Source of the DNA: Clostridium sp. D43t1_170807_H7
GTDB lineage: Bacteria; Bacillota; Clostridia; Clostridiales; Clostridiaceae
Length of the DNA stretch: 49,970 nucleotides
Reading direction: 5' to 3'
NCBI RefSeq assembly: GCF_015555905.1
Contig: NZ_JADNLK010000020.1
Span: forward strand, 1-49,970
A model generated the notes under the pieces. The model ran no database searches, had not been told where the DNA came from, and was given only the letters and a program-made list of their open reading frames with translations. The position numbers and the translations under genes are program-made. This document shows positions 18,342-27,133 of this stretch, in pieces. The stretch's first letter is position 1. The number at the start of each line of letters is the position of its first letter.

Positions 18342-18448
18342 ACATGGGGCGAAAAAATGAAATATTTATTTTCCGGGAACTGTGAAATTCTACGGTTCAA
18401 TTTCAATGTTCCCTCTAAATTAATATTTCATTTTTTCTTTATCCATGT
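18342..18448. repeat. Long nested hairpin between convergent genes
   Basis: A nested inverted repeat fills the gap between two convergent genes. The outer pair is ACATGG (18342-18347) with CCATGT (18443-18448). A perfect 16-bp stem follows (18351-18366 with 18422-18437), then GGGAAC (18375-18380) with GTTCCC (18408-18413), then TGAAATT (18383-18389) with AATTTCA (18399-18405). T6 runs on the outer side of both arms allow termination in both directions. The length and the internal GC-rich pairs go beyond a normal terminator, so a structured RNA or a miniature mobile repeat is possible. Confidence 0.6.
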
Positions 18449-18475
18449 ATCTGCTTATGACACTCCACTTTATAT

Positions 18476-19432
18476 TTAATTAGTTTCACTTAATATATAA
18501 TCAACAATTTTCATATATAAATTTAGAGCTTCAGTGTTTGATAAGTTTTCTAGATAGTGAGTGCAATTTTGCAATGTATATAACTCAAAATTATTATTAT
18601 ACTCTGATGCAGTTTCATATAATTCTACAGAAGTTTCATAGGGTACAATATTATCCTTTAAACTATGAATTATAAGCGTATCAGGTAAATCCTCTCTTAC
18701 ATATTCAATGGGACTAAATTCTTTAGATAATTTTTCTATATCATTTTCAGTAAACTTTTCAACAACCTCTTCTGGACCAACTGATAAATTTACTTCACTT
18801 AATCTAGCTGGACCAAATAAATCAATTATGTACTTTACTTTAGATGAATATGATTTTAACGATTGATCCCCTATGAATTCATCATCCTGTGAGAAAGCAG
18901 CCATCATTGAAAGTTGAGCCCCAGCAGATGGTCCTATAATTCCTATATTATTTACATCCAAATTATATTTATCTTTATTTTTATATACCCATCTAATTGT
19001 ATCTTTAACATCTGATATCTGATCTTCTAAAATAACTTCATCATCCATTAACTCATATGATGTACTAATTACTGCATAACCTTCATCCTTAAATAAATCA
19101 ATAATAGATTCTATAGCAGAAGGTATTACTTTATCACCATACATCCACCCATTTCCAAATACATATATAATTACTGGCGTTGGCTCTTTAGCTTCTTTAT
19201 TTGTATAAATATCTAATGTAAGCTCTTTATTACCTCTTTTTTTATATACTATATCTTTATAGGTTATATCTTTAATTGGCTCATTATAAAAATCACTTGA
19301 TATGGTAGGTAAGCTATTACTTAATTTTATAATTTCAAATAAAAATTTTAATCTTTTTACTTGAATAGCTGAAATAATAACTATTATTAAAATAATAATT
19401 GTAATAAATAGTGATCTTTTTTTTATCTTCAT
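18476..19432 (-). CDS. Alpha/beta hydrolase, esterase-like, membrane-anchored
   Basis: A 318-aa protein. Residues 8-24 form an N-terminal membrane anchor or uncleaved signal, so the hydrolase domain is probably outside the membrane. The nucleophile is Ser169 in GPSAG (G-x-S-x-G), the Asp is in HSLKDNIVPYE and the His in NCTHYL. The fold and lysine-rich N-terminus resemble BD-FAE/carboxylesterase relatives. The oxyanion-hole segment, usually H-G-G-G-W, reads F-G-N-G-W at 92-96, a noticeable change. RBS AGGAGG precedes the ATG. The substrate is unknown. Confidence 0.8.
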   Translation of the reverse strand: MKIKKRSLFITIIILIIVIISAIQVKRLKFLFEIIKLSNSLPTISSDFYNEPIKDITYKDIVYKKRGNKELTLDIYTNKEAKEPTPVIIYVFGNGWMYGDKVIPSAIESIIDLFKDEGYAVISTSYELMDDEVILEDQISDVKDTIRWVYKNKDKYNLDVNNIGIIGPSAGAQLSMMAAFSQDDEFIGDQSLKSYSSKVKYIIDLFGPARLSEVNLSVGPEEVVEKFTENDIEKLSKEFSPIEYVREDLPDTLIIHSLKDNIVPYETSVELYETASEYNNNFELYTLQNCTHYLENLSNTEALNLYMKIVDYILSETN

Positions 19433-19553
19433 ATCTACCTCCTAAAAATAAAATACTACTTATACCTTCTCCCTAGTAACTTTCACCTTTTAATTATTGA
19501 CATCTTCAAAATATACTAACCATAAATATACATTTATTTATTTTAAATATTTA

Positions 19554-19582
19554 TTGGCTTTTTTACCGAATAATGTTACAAT
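19554..19582 (+). promoter_or_regulatory. Promoter of pyrE
   Basis: TTGGCT (19554-19559) and TACAAT (19577-19582) with a 17-base spacer. An ATG at 19573 lies inside this promoter and is therefore not the pyrE start. Confidence 0.6.
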
Positions 19583-19620
19583 ATTTAAGAAAAATATACA
19601 TATTAGAGGAGTTGTTTTCT

Positions 19621-20292
19621 ATGCAAAAATACAAACAAGAATTTATAGAATTTATGGTAAGAAGTAATGTTTTAAGATTTGGAGAATTTGTTACAAAAAG
19701 CGGACGTCAAACACCATTCTTTATTAATACAGGAAACTATACTACAGGAGAACAACTTGAAAAATTAGGTGAATTTTATGCTAAAACTATTAATGAGCAT
19801 ATTGGTTCTGATGTAGATGTATTATTCGGACCAGCTTATAAAGGAATTCCATTAACTGTTACTACTGCTATATCTATGAACAAACTATATGGAGCAAATG
19901 TTGAATATTGTTCAAACAGAAAAGAAGTTAAAGATCATGGCGAAGGTGGAATATTACTTGGTGCTAAACTAGATAGCACAAAAAAAGTAGTTATAGTTGA
20001 AGATGTTATGACTGCAGGAACTTCAATTTATGAAACAGCACCAATATTAAAAGCTCAAGGTGATGTAGAAATTGCTGGTTTAGTAATATCTGTTGATAGA
20101 ATGGAAAAGGGTAAAGGAGAACAATCAGCTCAAGCTGAAATCAAAGAAGCATTTGGAATTACAACCTATCCTATAGTTACAATGGCTGAAGTTGTTGAAT
20201 ACTTATATAATAGAGAAATTGATGGAACTGTCTATATTGATGATAAAATAAAAGCTGCTATAGCTGAATATTACAAAAAATACGGAGTTTAG
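19621..20292 (+). CDS. pyrE: Orotate phosphoribosyltransferase
   Basis: A 223-aa enzyme joining orotate and PRPP to form OMP in pyrimidine synthesis. The PRPP loop VVIVEDVMTAGTS is near residues 123-135. KSGRQTPFFINTGNY and the flexible loop with RKEVKDHGEGG are also typical. The start ATG 19621 has AGAGGAGTTG about 10 bases upstream and agrees with the normal family length. An upstream in-frame ATG lies within the promoter. It is a single-gene unit here, not part of a pyr operon, and a strong bidirectional terminator separates it from ilvA. Confidence 0.93.
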   Translation: MQKYKQEFIEFMVRSNVLRFGEFVTKSGRQTPFFINTGNYTTGEQLEKLGEFYAKTINEHIGSDVDVLFGPAYKGIPLTVTTAISMNKLYGANVEYCSNRKEVKDHGEGGILLGAKLDSTKKVVIVEDVMTAGTSIYETAPILKAQGDVEIAGLVISVDRMEKGKGEQSAQAEIKEAFGITTYPIVTMAEVVEYLYNREIDGTVYIDDKIKAAIAEYYKKYGV

Positions 20293-20308
20293 AATTTACA
20301 CATAATAA

Positions 20309-20350
20309 AATATAAGTCTGCAATTTAAATTGCAGACTTATATTATTTTT
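20309..20350. terminator. Bidirectional terminator between pyrE and ilvA
   Basis: A 36-bp perfect palindrome (20309-20344) with centre TTT/AAA followed by a T-run on the plus strand. It can serve both convergent genes. Confidence 0.85.
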
Positions 20351-20370
20351 ATTAACTTTTTATAGGTTGC

Positions 20371-21570
20371 TTAATACATAACCTTAATAGAATATTTTTC
20401 TCTTTCAAATGAATTAATAATCTTCTCAATATGCTCATGTCCATTAGTTTCTACAGTAACTTCTAATAATACATTGTGAATTCTATTAATAGCCTTAAAT
20501 TGATTATGTTCAAGTTTTACCACATTTGCATTTTCCTTTGCTAAAACTTCAGATATTTTTAATAACTCTCCTGGTACATTTTTAAGCTCCACAGAGAAGC
20601 AAAATAGTCTACCCTTTGAAACAAGTCCATTATTTATTAATTTTGATATTGTAAGCATATCAATATTTCCACCACTTAATATACAACATACTTTTTTATT
20701 TTTTGCTTTTAATTTCTTTAATGCAGCTAAAGTTACAACACCAGATGCTTCAGCTACTAATTTATGCTTTTCAACTAATAAAAGGAATGAATCTACAATA
20801 TCACTCTCTGAAACTGTTATAATTTCATCGACATATTCTCTAACAATTTCAAAAGTCTTACTTCCAGGTGTCTTTACTGAAATACCATCAGCAATGGTAT
20901 TAACACTATCTAATGTGCAAATTTTATCATTTTGTATACTTAAAGCCATTGAAGGTGCCCCTTCAGCTTGTACCCCAACTATTTTTATATTTGGATTTAA
21001 GGATTTAGCAGCAAGGCTTACACCTGAGATTAAACCACCTCCACCTATTGGAACAAGTATATAATCTAAATTATTAATATCTTCAAATATTTCTAATGCA
21101 ATTGTACCTTGTCCATAAATTACATCCATATCATTAAAAGGATGTATAAAAACTTTCCCTTCCTCTTCTTCAATAGTTTTTGCCTTAATAAAAGCATCAT
21201 CATAACATTTTCCATGAAGCACTATATTACCACCATAATTTTTAGTTGATTCAACCTTTAAGTATGGAGTAGTTTCAGGCATTACTATGCTAGATTTTAC
21301 TCCCAGTAATGATGATGCATAAGCAACTCCTTGAGCATGATTTCCTGCAGATGAACAAATAACCCCTTTAGCTTTTTCCTCTTCAGTTAAAGATATAATT
21401 TTATTTAATGCACCTCTAATTTTATATGCCCCTGTTAATTGAAGATTTTCACACTTCATGTATACATCATTATTACTACCTTTACTAAATACATTACTAT
21501 ACAATAATGGCGTTTTAGTAACCACACCCTTTATATTTTCCCTAGCTTCTTTAATTTTTTCCAAATACAT
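20371..21570 (-). CDS. ilvA: Threonine ammonia-lyase (dehydratase) with ACT domain
   Basis: A 399-aa PLP enzyme deaminating threonine to 2-oxobutanoate, the entry to isoleucine synthesis. The PLP lysine is Lys50 in GAYKIRGA, the Ser/Gly motif SSAGNHAQGVA is near 74-84 and the phosphate loop is GGGGLISG near 176. The C-terminal 75 residues form an ACT-type regulatory domain, shorter than the two-part domain of E. coli IlvA. Catabolic (TdcB-like) use is possible, so the symbol is a best guess. RBS GGGAGG is present. It is monocistronic and convergent with pyrE. Confidence 0.88.
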   Translation of the reverse strand: MYLEKIKEARENIKGVVTKTPLLYSNVFSKGSNNDVYMKCENLQLTGAYKIRGALNKIISLTEEEKAKGVICSSAGNHAQGVAYASSLLGVKSSIVMPETTPYLKVESTKNYGGNIVLHGKCYDDAFIKAKTIEEEEGKVFIHPFNDMDVIYGQGTIALEIFEDINNLDYILVPIGGGGLISGVSLAAKSLNPNIKIVGVQAEGAPSMALSIQNDKICTLDSVNTIADGISVKTPGSKTFEIVREYVDEIITVSESDIVDSFLLLVEKHKLVAEASGVVTLAALKKLKAKNKKVCCILSGGNIDMLTISKLINNGLVSKGRLFCFSVELKNVPGELLKISEVLAKENANVVKLEHNQFKAINRIHNVLLEVTVETNGHEHIEKIINSFEREKYSIKVMY

Positions 21571-21822
21571 AACATAGCCTCCCTTTTCATATGTAACATT
21601 AAGTAATTTTTCTAATATATATATATTATCACATAAATATACAATTATCGAATATAATTTGATAATTTATACATAAAATATAAAATTAAGTAACTATTGC
21701 ATACTTATAAATATTAATCAAAATTATTTTATGTTTATAATATAAACCTATAAAGATTTAGTTGTATTAATTAACTATAAACTATATAATTACTTTGAAT
21801 ATTAAGAGACGGAGTGAATAAA

Positions 21823-22563
21823 ATGGAAGAAAGATTACAAAAGTACATGGCTAGATGTGGTATCGCTTCAAGAAGAAAGTGTGAAGAAATAATTTTAGAT
21901 GGAAAAATTAAGGTAAATGGTATCGTTATAACAGAAGTCGGAACTAAAATTGATCCTGAAAAAGATATTGTTGAATATAATAATAACATTATAAAAGTAG
22001 AAGAGAAAAAAGTTTACATAATGCTTAATAAGCCAGAAGGATACATAACTTCTGTTAAAGATGAAAAGGGTAGAAAAACTGTTTTAGATATAGTTAATGT
22101 TGAAGAAAGAATATATCCTATAGGTAGATTAGACTACGATAGTTCTGGATTATTGATATTAACAAATGATGGTAGTATTTATAATAATATAATACACCCT
22201 AGAGTATCTATAAAGAAAAATTATATTGCTGTATGTAGAGGTAAATTTAGTGAAAATGATATCAAACGCTTTAAAAAAGGAATAGATATTGGCGGTTATG
22301 TTACTGCTGAAGCAGATATTGAAGTGATATCTGAAGAGAAAAGATTCAATAAAAGAAAAAATTGTGATGAAATATTATCAACTGTTGAAATTTCAATACA
22401 CGAAGGTAAAAACAGACAAATAAGAAGAATGTGTTCTTCTTTAAATCATGAAGTTATAAGCCTTAAAAGAGTTTCAATAGGAGATATAAAATTAGGTTAT
22501 CTAAAAAAAGGGGAGTGGAGACCCTTAACTGATAGTGAATTAAATTATATTAAAGGTTTGTAG
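21823..22563 (+). CDS. rluB: rRNA pseudouridine synthase, RsuA/RluB family
   Basis: A 246-aa enzyme with an N-terminal S4 RNA-binding domain (residues 1-60, RLQKYMARCGIASRRKCEE) and a catalytic domain. The catalytic Asp is in IGRLDYDSSGLLILTNDG near 100-117 and the conserved HEGKNRQIRRM motif is near 193-203. It modifies uridine in 23S rRNA (RluB) or 16S (RsuA); the Firmicute single-copy form is normally annotated RluB. ATG 21823 is chosen because GGAGTGA at 21811-21817 is its ribosome binding site; GTG 21814 lies inside it. mnmM follows after 10 bases. Confidence 0.9.
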   Translation: MEERLQKYMARCGIASRRKCEEIILDGKIKVNGIVITEVGTKIDPEKDIVEYNNNIIKVEEKKVYIMLNKPEGYITSVKDEKGRKTVLDIVNVEERIYPIGRLDYDSSGLLILTNDGSIYNNIIHPRVSIKKNYIAVCRGKFSENDIKRFKKGIDIGGYVTAEADIEVISEEKRFNKRKNCDEILSTVEISIHEGKNRQIRRMCSSLNHEVISLKRVSIGDIKLGYLKKGEWRPLTDSELNYIKGL

Positions 22564-22573
22564 AGGTTAGATT

Positions 22574-23113
22574 ATGTTTAAATATGTTTCTGATGTCAGT
22601 ATATTAGCACATAATATTATTAATGAATATGTAGAAAATAAAAATGTCGCAGTTGATGCAACATTAGGAAATGGATATGACTGTGATTTTTTATCTTCAT
22701 GCTTTAACAAAGTATATGCTTTTGAAATTCAAAAAGAGGCTTGTGAAAAATACATAGATAAAAATAATAACGTAATAATAATAAATGAATCGCACCATAA
22801 AATAGATGAATTTGTTAATGAAGAAATTAATTGTATATGTTACAATCTTGGATATTTACCAGGTGGCAATAAGGAAGTAACAACTTTAGCAGAAACTAGT
22901 CTTAAAAGTATACAAATTTCTTTAAATTTATTATCTAGTAATGGAATAATGACCATAGCTATTTATAGAGGTCATAATGAAGGTAAAGAAGAGGAAAGTT
23001 GCATTATTCAATATTTAAGAAACTTACCTAAAAATAAGTTTGGAGTTATGCTACACGAATGTATAAATAGATCTGACAAGTCCCCGTTACTAGTAATAGT
23101 GGAGAAAAAATAG
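22574..23113 (+). CDS. mnmM: tRNA (mnm5s2U34)-methyltransferase MnmM (YtqB family)
   Basis: A 179-aa class I SAM-dependent methyltransferase of the YtqB type. Motif I is VDATLGNGYDCDFL near 27-40, and the family-specific NLGYLPGGNKEV follows near 92-103 and IAIYRGHNEGKEE near 133-145. B. subtilis YtqB was shown to be MnmM, which makes the terminal methyl group of mnm5s2U in the tRNA wobble position. It is translated directly after rluB (10-base gap), so an RNA-modification operon is likely. Confidence 0.85.
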   Translation: MFKYVSDVSILAHNIINEYVENKNVAVDATLGNGYDCDFLSSCFNKVYAFEIQKEACEKYIDKNNNVIIINESHHKIDEFVNEEINCICYNLGYLPGGNKEVTTLAETSLKSIQISLNLLSSNGIMTIAIYRGHNEGKEEESCIIQYLRNLPKNKFGVMLHECINRSDKSPLLVIVEKK

Positions 23114-23225
23114 TTTTTTTTGAATTATTATTTATAAATCTTGCAATTTTTAATATGCTAACATTGATTAAATTTATAAATAATGCTAAAATAATTGAAG
23201 TTAATTAAATTAGGAGCGTACAATA

Positions 23226-24122
23226 ATGGAACGAAGTATTAATGATGAATCAAAGGATTTAATGAAGTTAATTCAAATGAGATTTCCTAGATTAAGTAAG
23301 GGGCAAAAGCTAATTGCTGAATACATATTAAAAAATTATGATAAGGCAGCATTTATGACAGCCGCTAAACTTGGAACTTCAGTTGGAGTCTCAGAATCAA
23401 CTGTAGTAAGATTTGCAATAGAATTAGGTTTTTCAGGATATCCTAAACTTCAAAAATCTCTTCAAGAATTAATAAAAAATAAATTAACAACAGTACAAAG
23501 ATTGGAGTTATCTAGTGACTATATAACTGAAGGTCATGCTTTAAAAGGTGTTTTAAAAGCAGATATGGAAAACATTCGATCTACAATGGAAAAAATCGAT
23601 TATAATACATTTGAAGATGTTGTTAATAATATTTTTACGGCTAAGAGAATTTATATAATAGGTCTTAGAAGCTCAATGGCATTAGCTGAATTTTTAGGTT
23701 TCTATTTAAATATTATTTTACAAAATGTAAAAACTGTTGGCTATGGCATTTCTGATATCTTTGAACAAATGATAAATGTTGGTGAAGGAGATTTAGTAAT
23801 AGGAATTGGTTTCCCACGTTATGCTAGTAGAACAATAGATGCTTTAGCATTTGCTCAAGATAGGGGTGCAACAGTTGTAGCTGTAACAGATAGCTTTTTA
23901 TCTCCATTAGCAACAAGAGCTGATTATGCATTAATTGCTCAAAGTAATATGGCGTCTTTTGTTGACTCTTTAGTAGCCCCATTATCAGTAATAAATGCTT
24001 TAATAATAGCTGTTGGAATGAGAGAAAAAGAAAACATTTCTTCTACATTTAATAGTCTTGAAGAAATATGGCAAGAATACAATGTCTACTCCTATAATAA
24101 TAGAAATGTCGGAGATGATTAA
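23226..24122 (+). CDS. MurR/RpiR family transcriptional regulator
   Basis: A 298-aa regulator. The N-terminal RpiR-type helix-turn-helix domain (about 15-90, with LGTSVGVSESTVVRFAIELGFSGYPKLQ) is followed by a SIS sugar-phosphate binding domain (about 125-270, IYIIGLRSSMALAEFLG). Members sense phosphosugars and control sugar or amino-sugar catabolism. No sugar gene is adjacent; the next gene is a flavoprotein. RBS is weak (TTAGGAGCG). Its target cannot be told from this window. Confidence 0.88.
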   Translation: MERSINDESKDLMKLIQMRFPRLSKGQKLIAEYILKNYDKAAFMTAAKLGTSVGVSESTVVRFAIELGFSGYPKLQKSLQELIKNKLTTVQRLELSSDYITEGHALKGVLKADMENIRSTMEKIDYNTFEDVVNNIFTAKRIYIIGLRSSMALAEFLGFYLNIILQNVKTVGYGISDIFEQMINVGEGDLVIGIGFPRYASRTIDALAFAQDRGATVVAVTDSFLSPLATRADYALIAQSNMASFVDSLVAPLSVINALIIAVGMREKENISSTFNSLEEIWQEYNVYSYNNRNVGDD

Positions 24123-24142
24123 GATATTTTATTCTAAAAGAG

Positions 24143-24168
24143 GAGGAATTAACAAATGTTAATTCCTC
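24143..24168 (+). terminator. Hairpin between the regulator and flavoprotein genes
   Basis: Perfect 11-bp stem GAGGAATTAAC / GTTAATTCCTC with loop AAAT. No T-run follows, so it is a poor terminator. The left arm contains the Shine-Dalgarno of the short upstream ORF at 24156, so it could also limit that ORF's translation. Confidence 0.4.
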
Positions 24169-24203
24169 TAGTTATTATAAATAAAATTTTAGGAGGATTT
24201 TAA
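24156..24203 (+). CDS. Short upstream ORF (15 codons) abutting the flavoprotein gene
   Basis: ATG 24156 is preceded by AGGAGG (24141-24146, 9-base spacing) and encodes MLIPLVIINKILGGF. Its TAA ends at 24203 and the flavoprotein ATG begins at 24204, with no base between. The ORF's own last codons carry the AGGAGG of the downstream gene. This geometry suggests translational coupling. The peptide is hydrophobic and may not function itself. Chance is possible for such a short ORF. Confidence 0.35.
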   Translation: MLIPLVIINKILGGF

Positions 24204-25418
24204 ATGGCAAAAGTCATTGTAATAGGCGCTGGCCCTGCAGGAATAATGGCCGCAATTACTGCCTCTAAAAATCATGAAGTTATTCTTTTAGACGGAAATG
24301 ATAGAGTTGGTAAAAAACTATTTATAACAGGTAAAGGTAGATGTAATGTTACAAATGCTAAAGATATAAGTGAATTTTTTGATTATATCTATGGAAACCC
24401 TCATTTCCTATATAGTTCACTTTATTCCTTTACAAATGAAGATACTATAAACTTTTTTGAAAACCAAGGAATTAAATTAAAAACAGAACGTGGTGGAAGG
24501 ATATTCCCATCATCTGATAAGTCATCTGATATTATAAAAGGACTTTCTAATGGATTAAAAGACAATAATGTTCAAGTTAAACTAAACTCTAAAGTAACTA
24601 ATATTTTATCTAAAAACGATAGAATATTAGGTGTTGAAATAAATAACTCTCAAAAAATAATGGGTGATCATTTCATTATAGCTACCGGTGGAGCTTCTTA
24701 CCCACTTACAGGATCTAGAGGTGAAGGGCATGAGTTTGCAAAAAAACTTGGGCATAGCATAATTGATTTAAAGCCTTCATTAGTTCCTATTGAATTAAAT
24801 GAAAAATGGCTGAAGGAATTAATGGGATTATCCCTTAAAAATATTTCATTAAGTATTTTAAAAAATAATAAGGTTTTATATAAAGAGCAAGGTGAAATGC
24901 TATTCACAAGCTTTGGTATGTCTGGTCCATTAGTATTAAAAGGTTCAAGATTTATAAAAAATGATTCAAGTTATATAGCTTTACTTGATTTAAAGCCGGC
25001 ATTAGAAACTAAGGAGCTTGACAAAAGAATTCAAAAGGATTTTTTAAAATATCAAAACAAAGAATTTAAAAATTCTTTAAATGATTTATTACCTCAAAAG
25101 ATAATTCCTTTAATAATTAAATTAAGTGGCATTCCAGAGGATAAAAAAGTAAATGTTATAACTAAAGAGGAAAGAAAAAATCTTGTACATATAATTAAAA
25201 ATATCAAAATGGATATTAAAGGATTAAGACCTATTGAAGAGGCAATAGTAACAGCTGGTGGTGTTAATACATTAGAAATTGATCCATCTACTATGAAATC
25301 AAAGTTAATTACAAACTTATCATTTGCAGGTGAAGTTATAGATGTAGATGCATTTACTGGCGGTTATAATGTACAAATAGCATTATCAACTGGATATATT
25401 GCTGGAAGCAATATTTAA
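24204..25418 (+). CDS. HI0933/YhiN family flavoprotein, NAD(P)/FAD oxidoreductase
   Basis: A 404-aa protein of the HI0933 (YhiN, BaiN-like) group. The FAD Rossmann motif GAGPAG is at residues 8-13. Family motifs are GKGRCNVTNA near 46-55, GRIFPSSDKS, ATGGASYPLTGSRGEG near 153-168, and the C-terminal AGEVIDVDAFTGGYNVQIALSTG near 375-398. Members are flavin-dependent reductases; BaiN reduces bile acid intermediates, but most have no known substrate. RBS AGGAGG. It follows the RpiR regulator gene and could be its target. Confidence 0.88.
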   Translation: MAKVIVIGAGPAGIMAAITASKNHEVILLDGNDRVGKKLFITGKGRCNVTNAKDISEFFDYIYGNPHFLYSSLYSFTNEDTINFFENQGIKLKTERGGRIFPSSDKSSDIIKGLSNGLKDNNVQVKLNSKVTNILSKNDRILGVEINNSQKIMGDHFIIATGGASYPLTGSRGEGHEFAKKLGHSIIDLKPSLVPIELNEKWLKELMGLSLKNISLSILKNNKVLYKEQGEMLFTSFGMSGPLVLKGSRFIKNDSSYIALLDLKPALETKELDKRIQKDFLKYQNKEFKNSLNDLLPQKIIPLIIKLSGIPEDKKVNVITKEERKNLVHIIKNIKMDIKGLRPIEEAIVTAGGVNTLEIDPSTMKSKLITNLSFAGEVIDVDAFTGGYNVQIALSTGYIAGSNI

Positions 25419-25584
25419 TAATATTCTAAAGTAAAATTTCGTTATGAAAGCCATAAAGAATTTATTCTTACAACTATTAGTTTAAATATCAAGTTTTCTT
25501 TAACGATTGTTATATTTTAATTTTAATTATATAATTAATAAGAACATAAGATAGAGGTTTTATTTGAAAGGTGGAAAAATTATT

Positions 25585-26241
25585 ATGAGAATATCAGTAG
25601 CAATAGATGGACCAGCTGGTGCGGGAAAAAGTACAATAGCTAAGTTAGTAGGCAAAAAATTTAATTTGATGTATATAAATACTGGAGCAATGTATAGAGC
25701 TGTAGCTTTATTAGCTAAAAGAAATGATATCGCTACTACTAATATTGATGCATTAATGACAATGATAGATAACATGGAAATGCATTTTGAAAATGATGAT
25801 TTAATATTAGATGGTGTTAACATTCAAAATGAAATAACAATGCCTGAAATAAGTGAAATAGTTTCTAATTATGCTTCTATTCCTGAAGTAAGAAGTAAGC
25901 TTGTTACTTTACAAAGAAAAATGTCAGAAAAATATAATGTAATTATGGATGGTAGAGATATTGGAACAGTAGTACTAAAAAATTCTAAATTTAAGTTTTT
26001 CCTAACAGCATCACCAGAAGAAAGAGCAAGAAGAAGATACACAGAGCTTTTAAACAGAGGCTTAGATGTTAATTATGATAAACTTTTAGAAGATATAATA
26101 AAAAGAGACCACATTGATAGTACTCGTGCTGTTGATCCATTAAAAAAGGCTGATGATGCTATAGAAATTGATAGTTCTAATTATAATATTACTGAAGTGA
26201 CTGAAATAATTTGTAATTTTATAGAAAATGCTTTACAATAG
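25585..26241 (+). CDS. cmk: Cytidylate kinase
   Basis: A 218-aa P-loop kinase phosphorylating CMP and dCMP. The P-loop GPAGAGKST is at 9-17, with NTGAMYRA and MDGRDIGTVV following and a RRRYTEL lid region near 146-152. ATG 25585 is preferred, with GAAAGGTGG about 10 bases upstream; an upstream in-frame TTG (25564) overlaps that site. It begins the cmk-ispH-rpsA run, an arrangement known from clostridia and partly from B. subtilis (cmk next to ypfD). Confidence 0.93.
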   Translation: MRISVAIDGPAGAGKSTIAKLVGKKFNLMYINTGAMYRAVALLAKRNDIATTNIDALMTMIDNMEMHFENDDLILDGVNIQNEITMPEISEIVSNYASIPEVRSKLVTLQRKMSEKYNVIMDGRDIGTVVLKNSKFKFFLTASPEERARRRYTELLNRGLDVNYDKLLEDIIKRDHIDSTRAVDPLKKADDAIEIDSSNYNITEVTEIICNFIENALQ

Positions 26242-26285
26242 ATTAAGAGATATCATTTAAAAACTAAAGATATAGGAGAAAATTT

Positions 26286-27131
26286 ATGAAGGTATTATTA
26301 GCTGAAAATGCTGGTTTTTGTTTTGGAGTTAAAAGGGCAGTAGATGAAGCAATAAAAACTCAAAAACAATTTAATAAAAAAATATATACATTGGGCCCAT
26401 TAATACATAATGGTGATGTAGTACGATACTTAGAAGAAAATAGTATATATGCAATAGACCTAAATGACATAGATACTCTAAGTAAAGGAGATGTTATCTT
26501 AATAAGATCTCATGGTGTATCAAAACAAACATTTGATTATTTAAATGAAAAAGGATTAATTGTTATAAATGCAACATGCCCATTTGTAACTAATATTCAA
26601 CAAAAGGTTAATAAATTCTCACGTGAAGGATATAAAATTGTTATTCTTGGTGATGAAAAACATCCTGAGGTTGTTGGTATTAATGGTTGGTGTAATAATG
26701 ATGCCATAATTACTAATGATGGTAGCTTTAAAGATCATATTCCTAATAAGGTCTGTGTAGTTTCTCAAACTACAGAAAAAGAAGAAAATTGGGATAAAAC
26801 AATGGCTAATTTATCTAAAGAATCAATTAAAGAATTAAAATCTTTTAATACAATTTGTGCAGCAACTGAAGAAAGACAAAAAAGTGTATATGATTTATCA
26901 AAAAATGTTGACTTCATGATTGTTATAGGTGGTAAGCATAGCTCAAACACAACTAAGCTATATCAAATAGCTAAAGCAAACTGTGATAACACAATTCATA
27001 TTGAAAATGCTAGTGAATTACCTAAAGATTTATTAGAAAATAAGAATATTAAAAATGTTGGTATAACAGCTGGAGCTTCAACTCCAGATTGGATTATAAA
27101 GGAAGTAATCAAAATTATGGAGGGATTATAA
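26286..27131 (+). CDS. ispH: 4-hydroxy-3-methylbut-2-enyl diphosphate reductase
   Basis: A 281-aa iron-sulphur enzyme of the last MEP-pathway step, giving IPP and DMAPP. The three cluster ligands are Cys12 in AGFCFGV, the Cys of NATCPFV near 96-100 and the Cys of TICAATEERQ near 197. RSHGVS and the C-terminal TAGASTPDWIIKEV are also typical. In several clostridia this gene is fused to ribosomal protein S1; here its stop (27129-27131) comes two bases before the S1 start in another frame. RBS TAGGAG precedes the ATG. Confidence 0.93.
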   Translation: MKVLLAENAGFCFGVKRAVDEAIKTQKQFNKKIYTLGPLIHNGDVVRYLEENSIYAIDLNDIDTLSKGDVILIRSHGVSKQTFDYLNEKGLIVINATCPFVTNIQQKVNKFSREGYKIVILGDEKHPEVVGINGWCNNDAIITNDGSFKDHIPNKVCVVSQTTEKEENWDKTMANLSKESIKELKSFNTICAATEERQKSVYDLSKNVDFMIVIGGKHSSNTTKLYQIAKANCDNTIHIENASELPKDLLENKNIKNVGITAGASTPDWIIKEVIKIMEGL

Positions 27132-27133
27132 AA

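Noticed and set aside
19573..19620. Longer N-terminus of pyrE
   Set aside because: This segment holds the -10 element and the ribosome binding site; ATG 19621 gives the normal family start.
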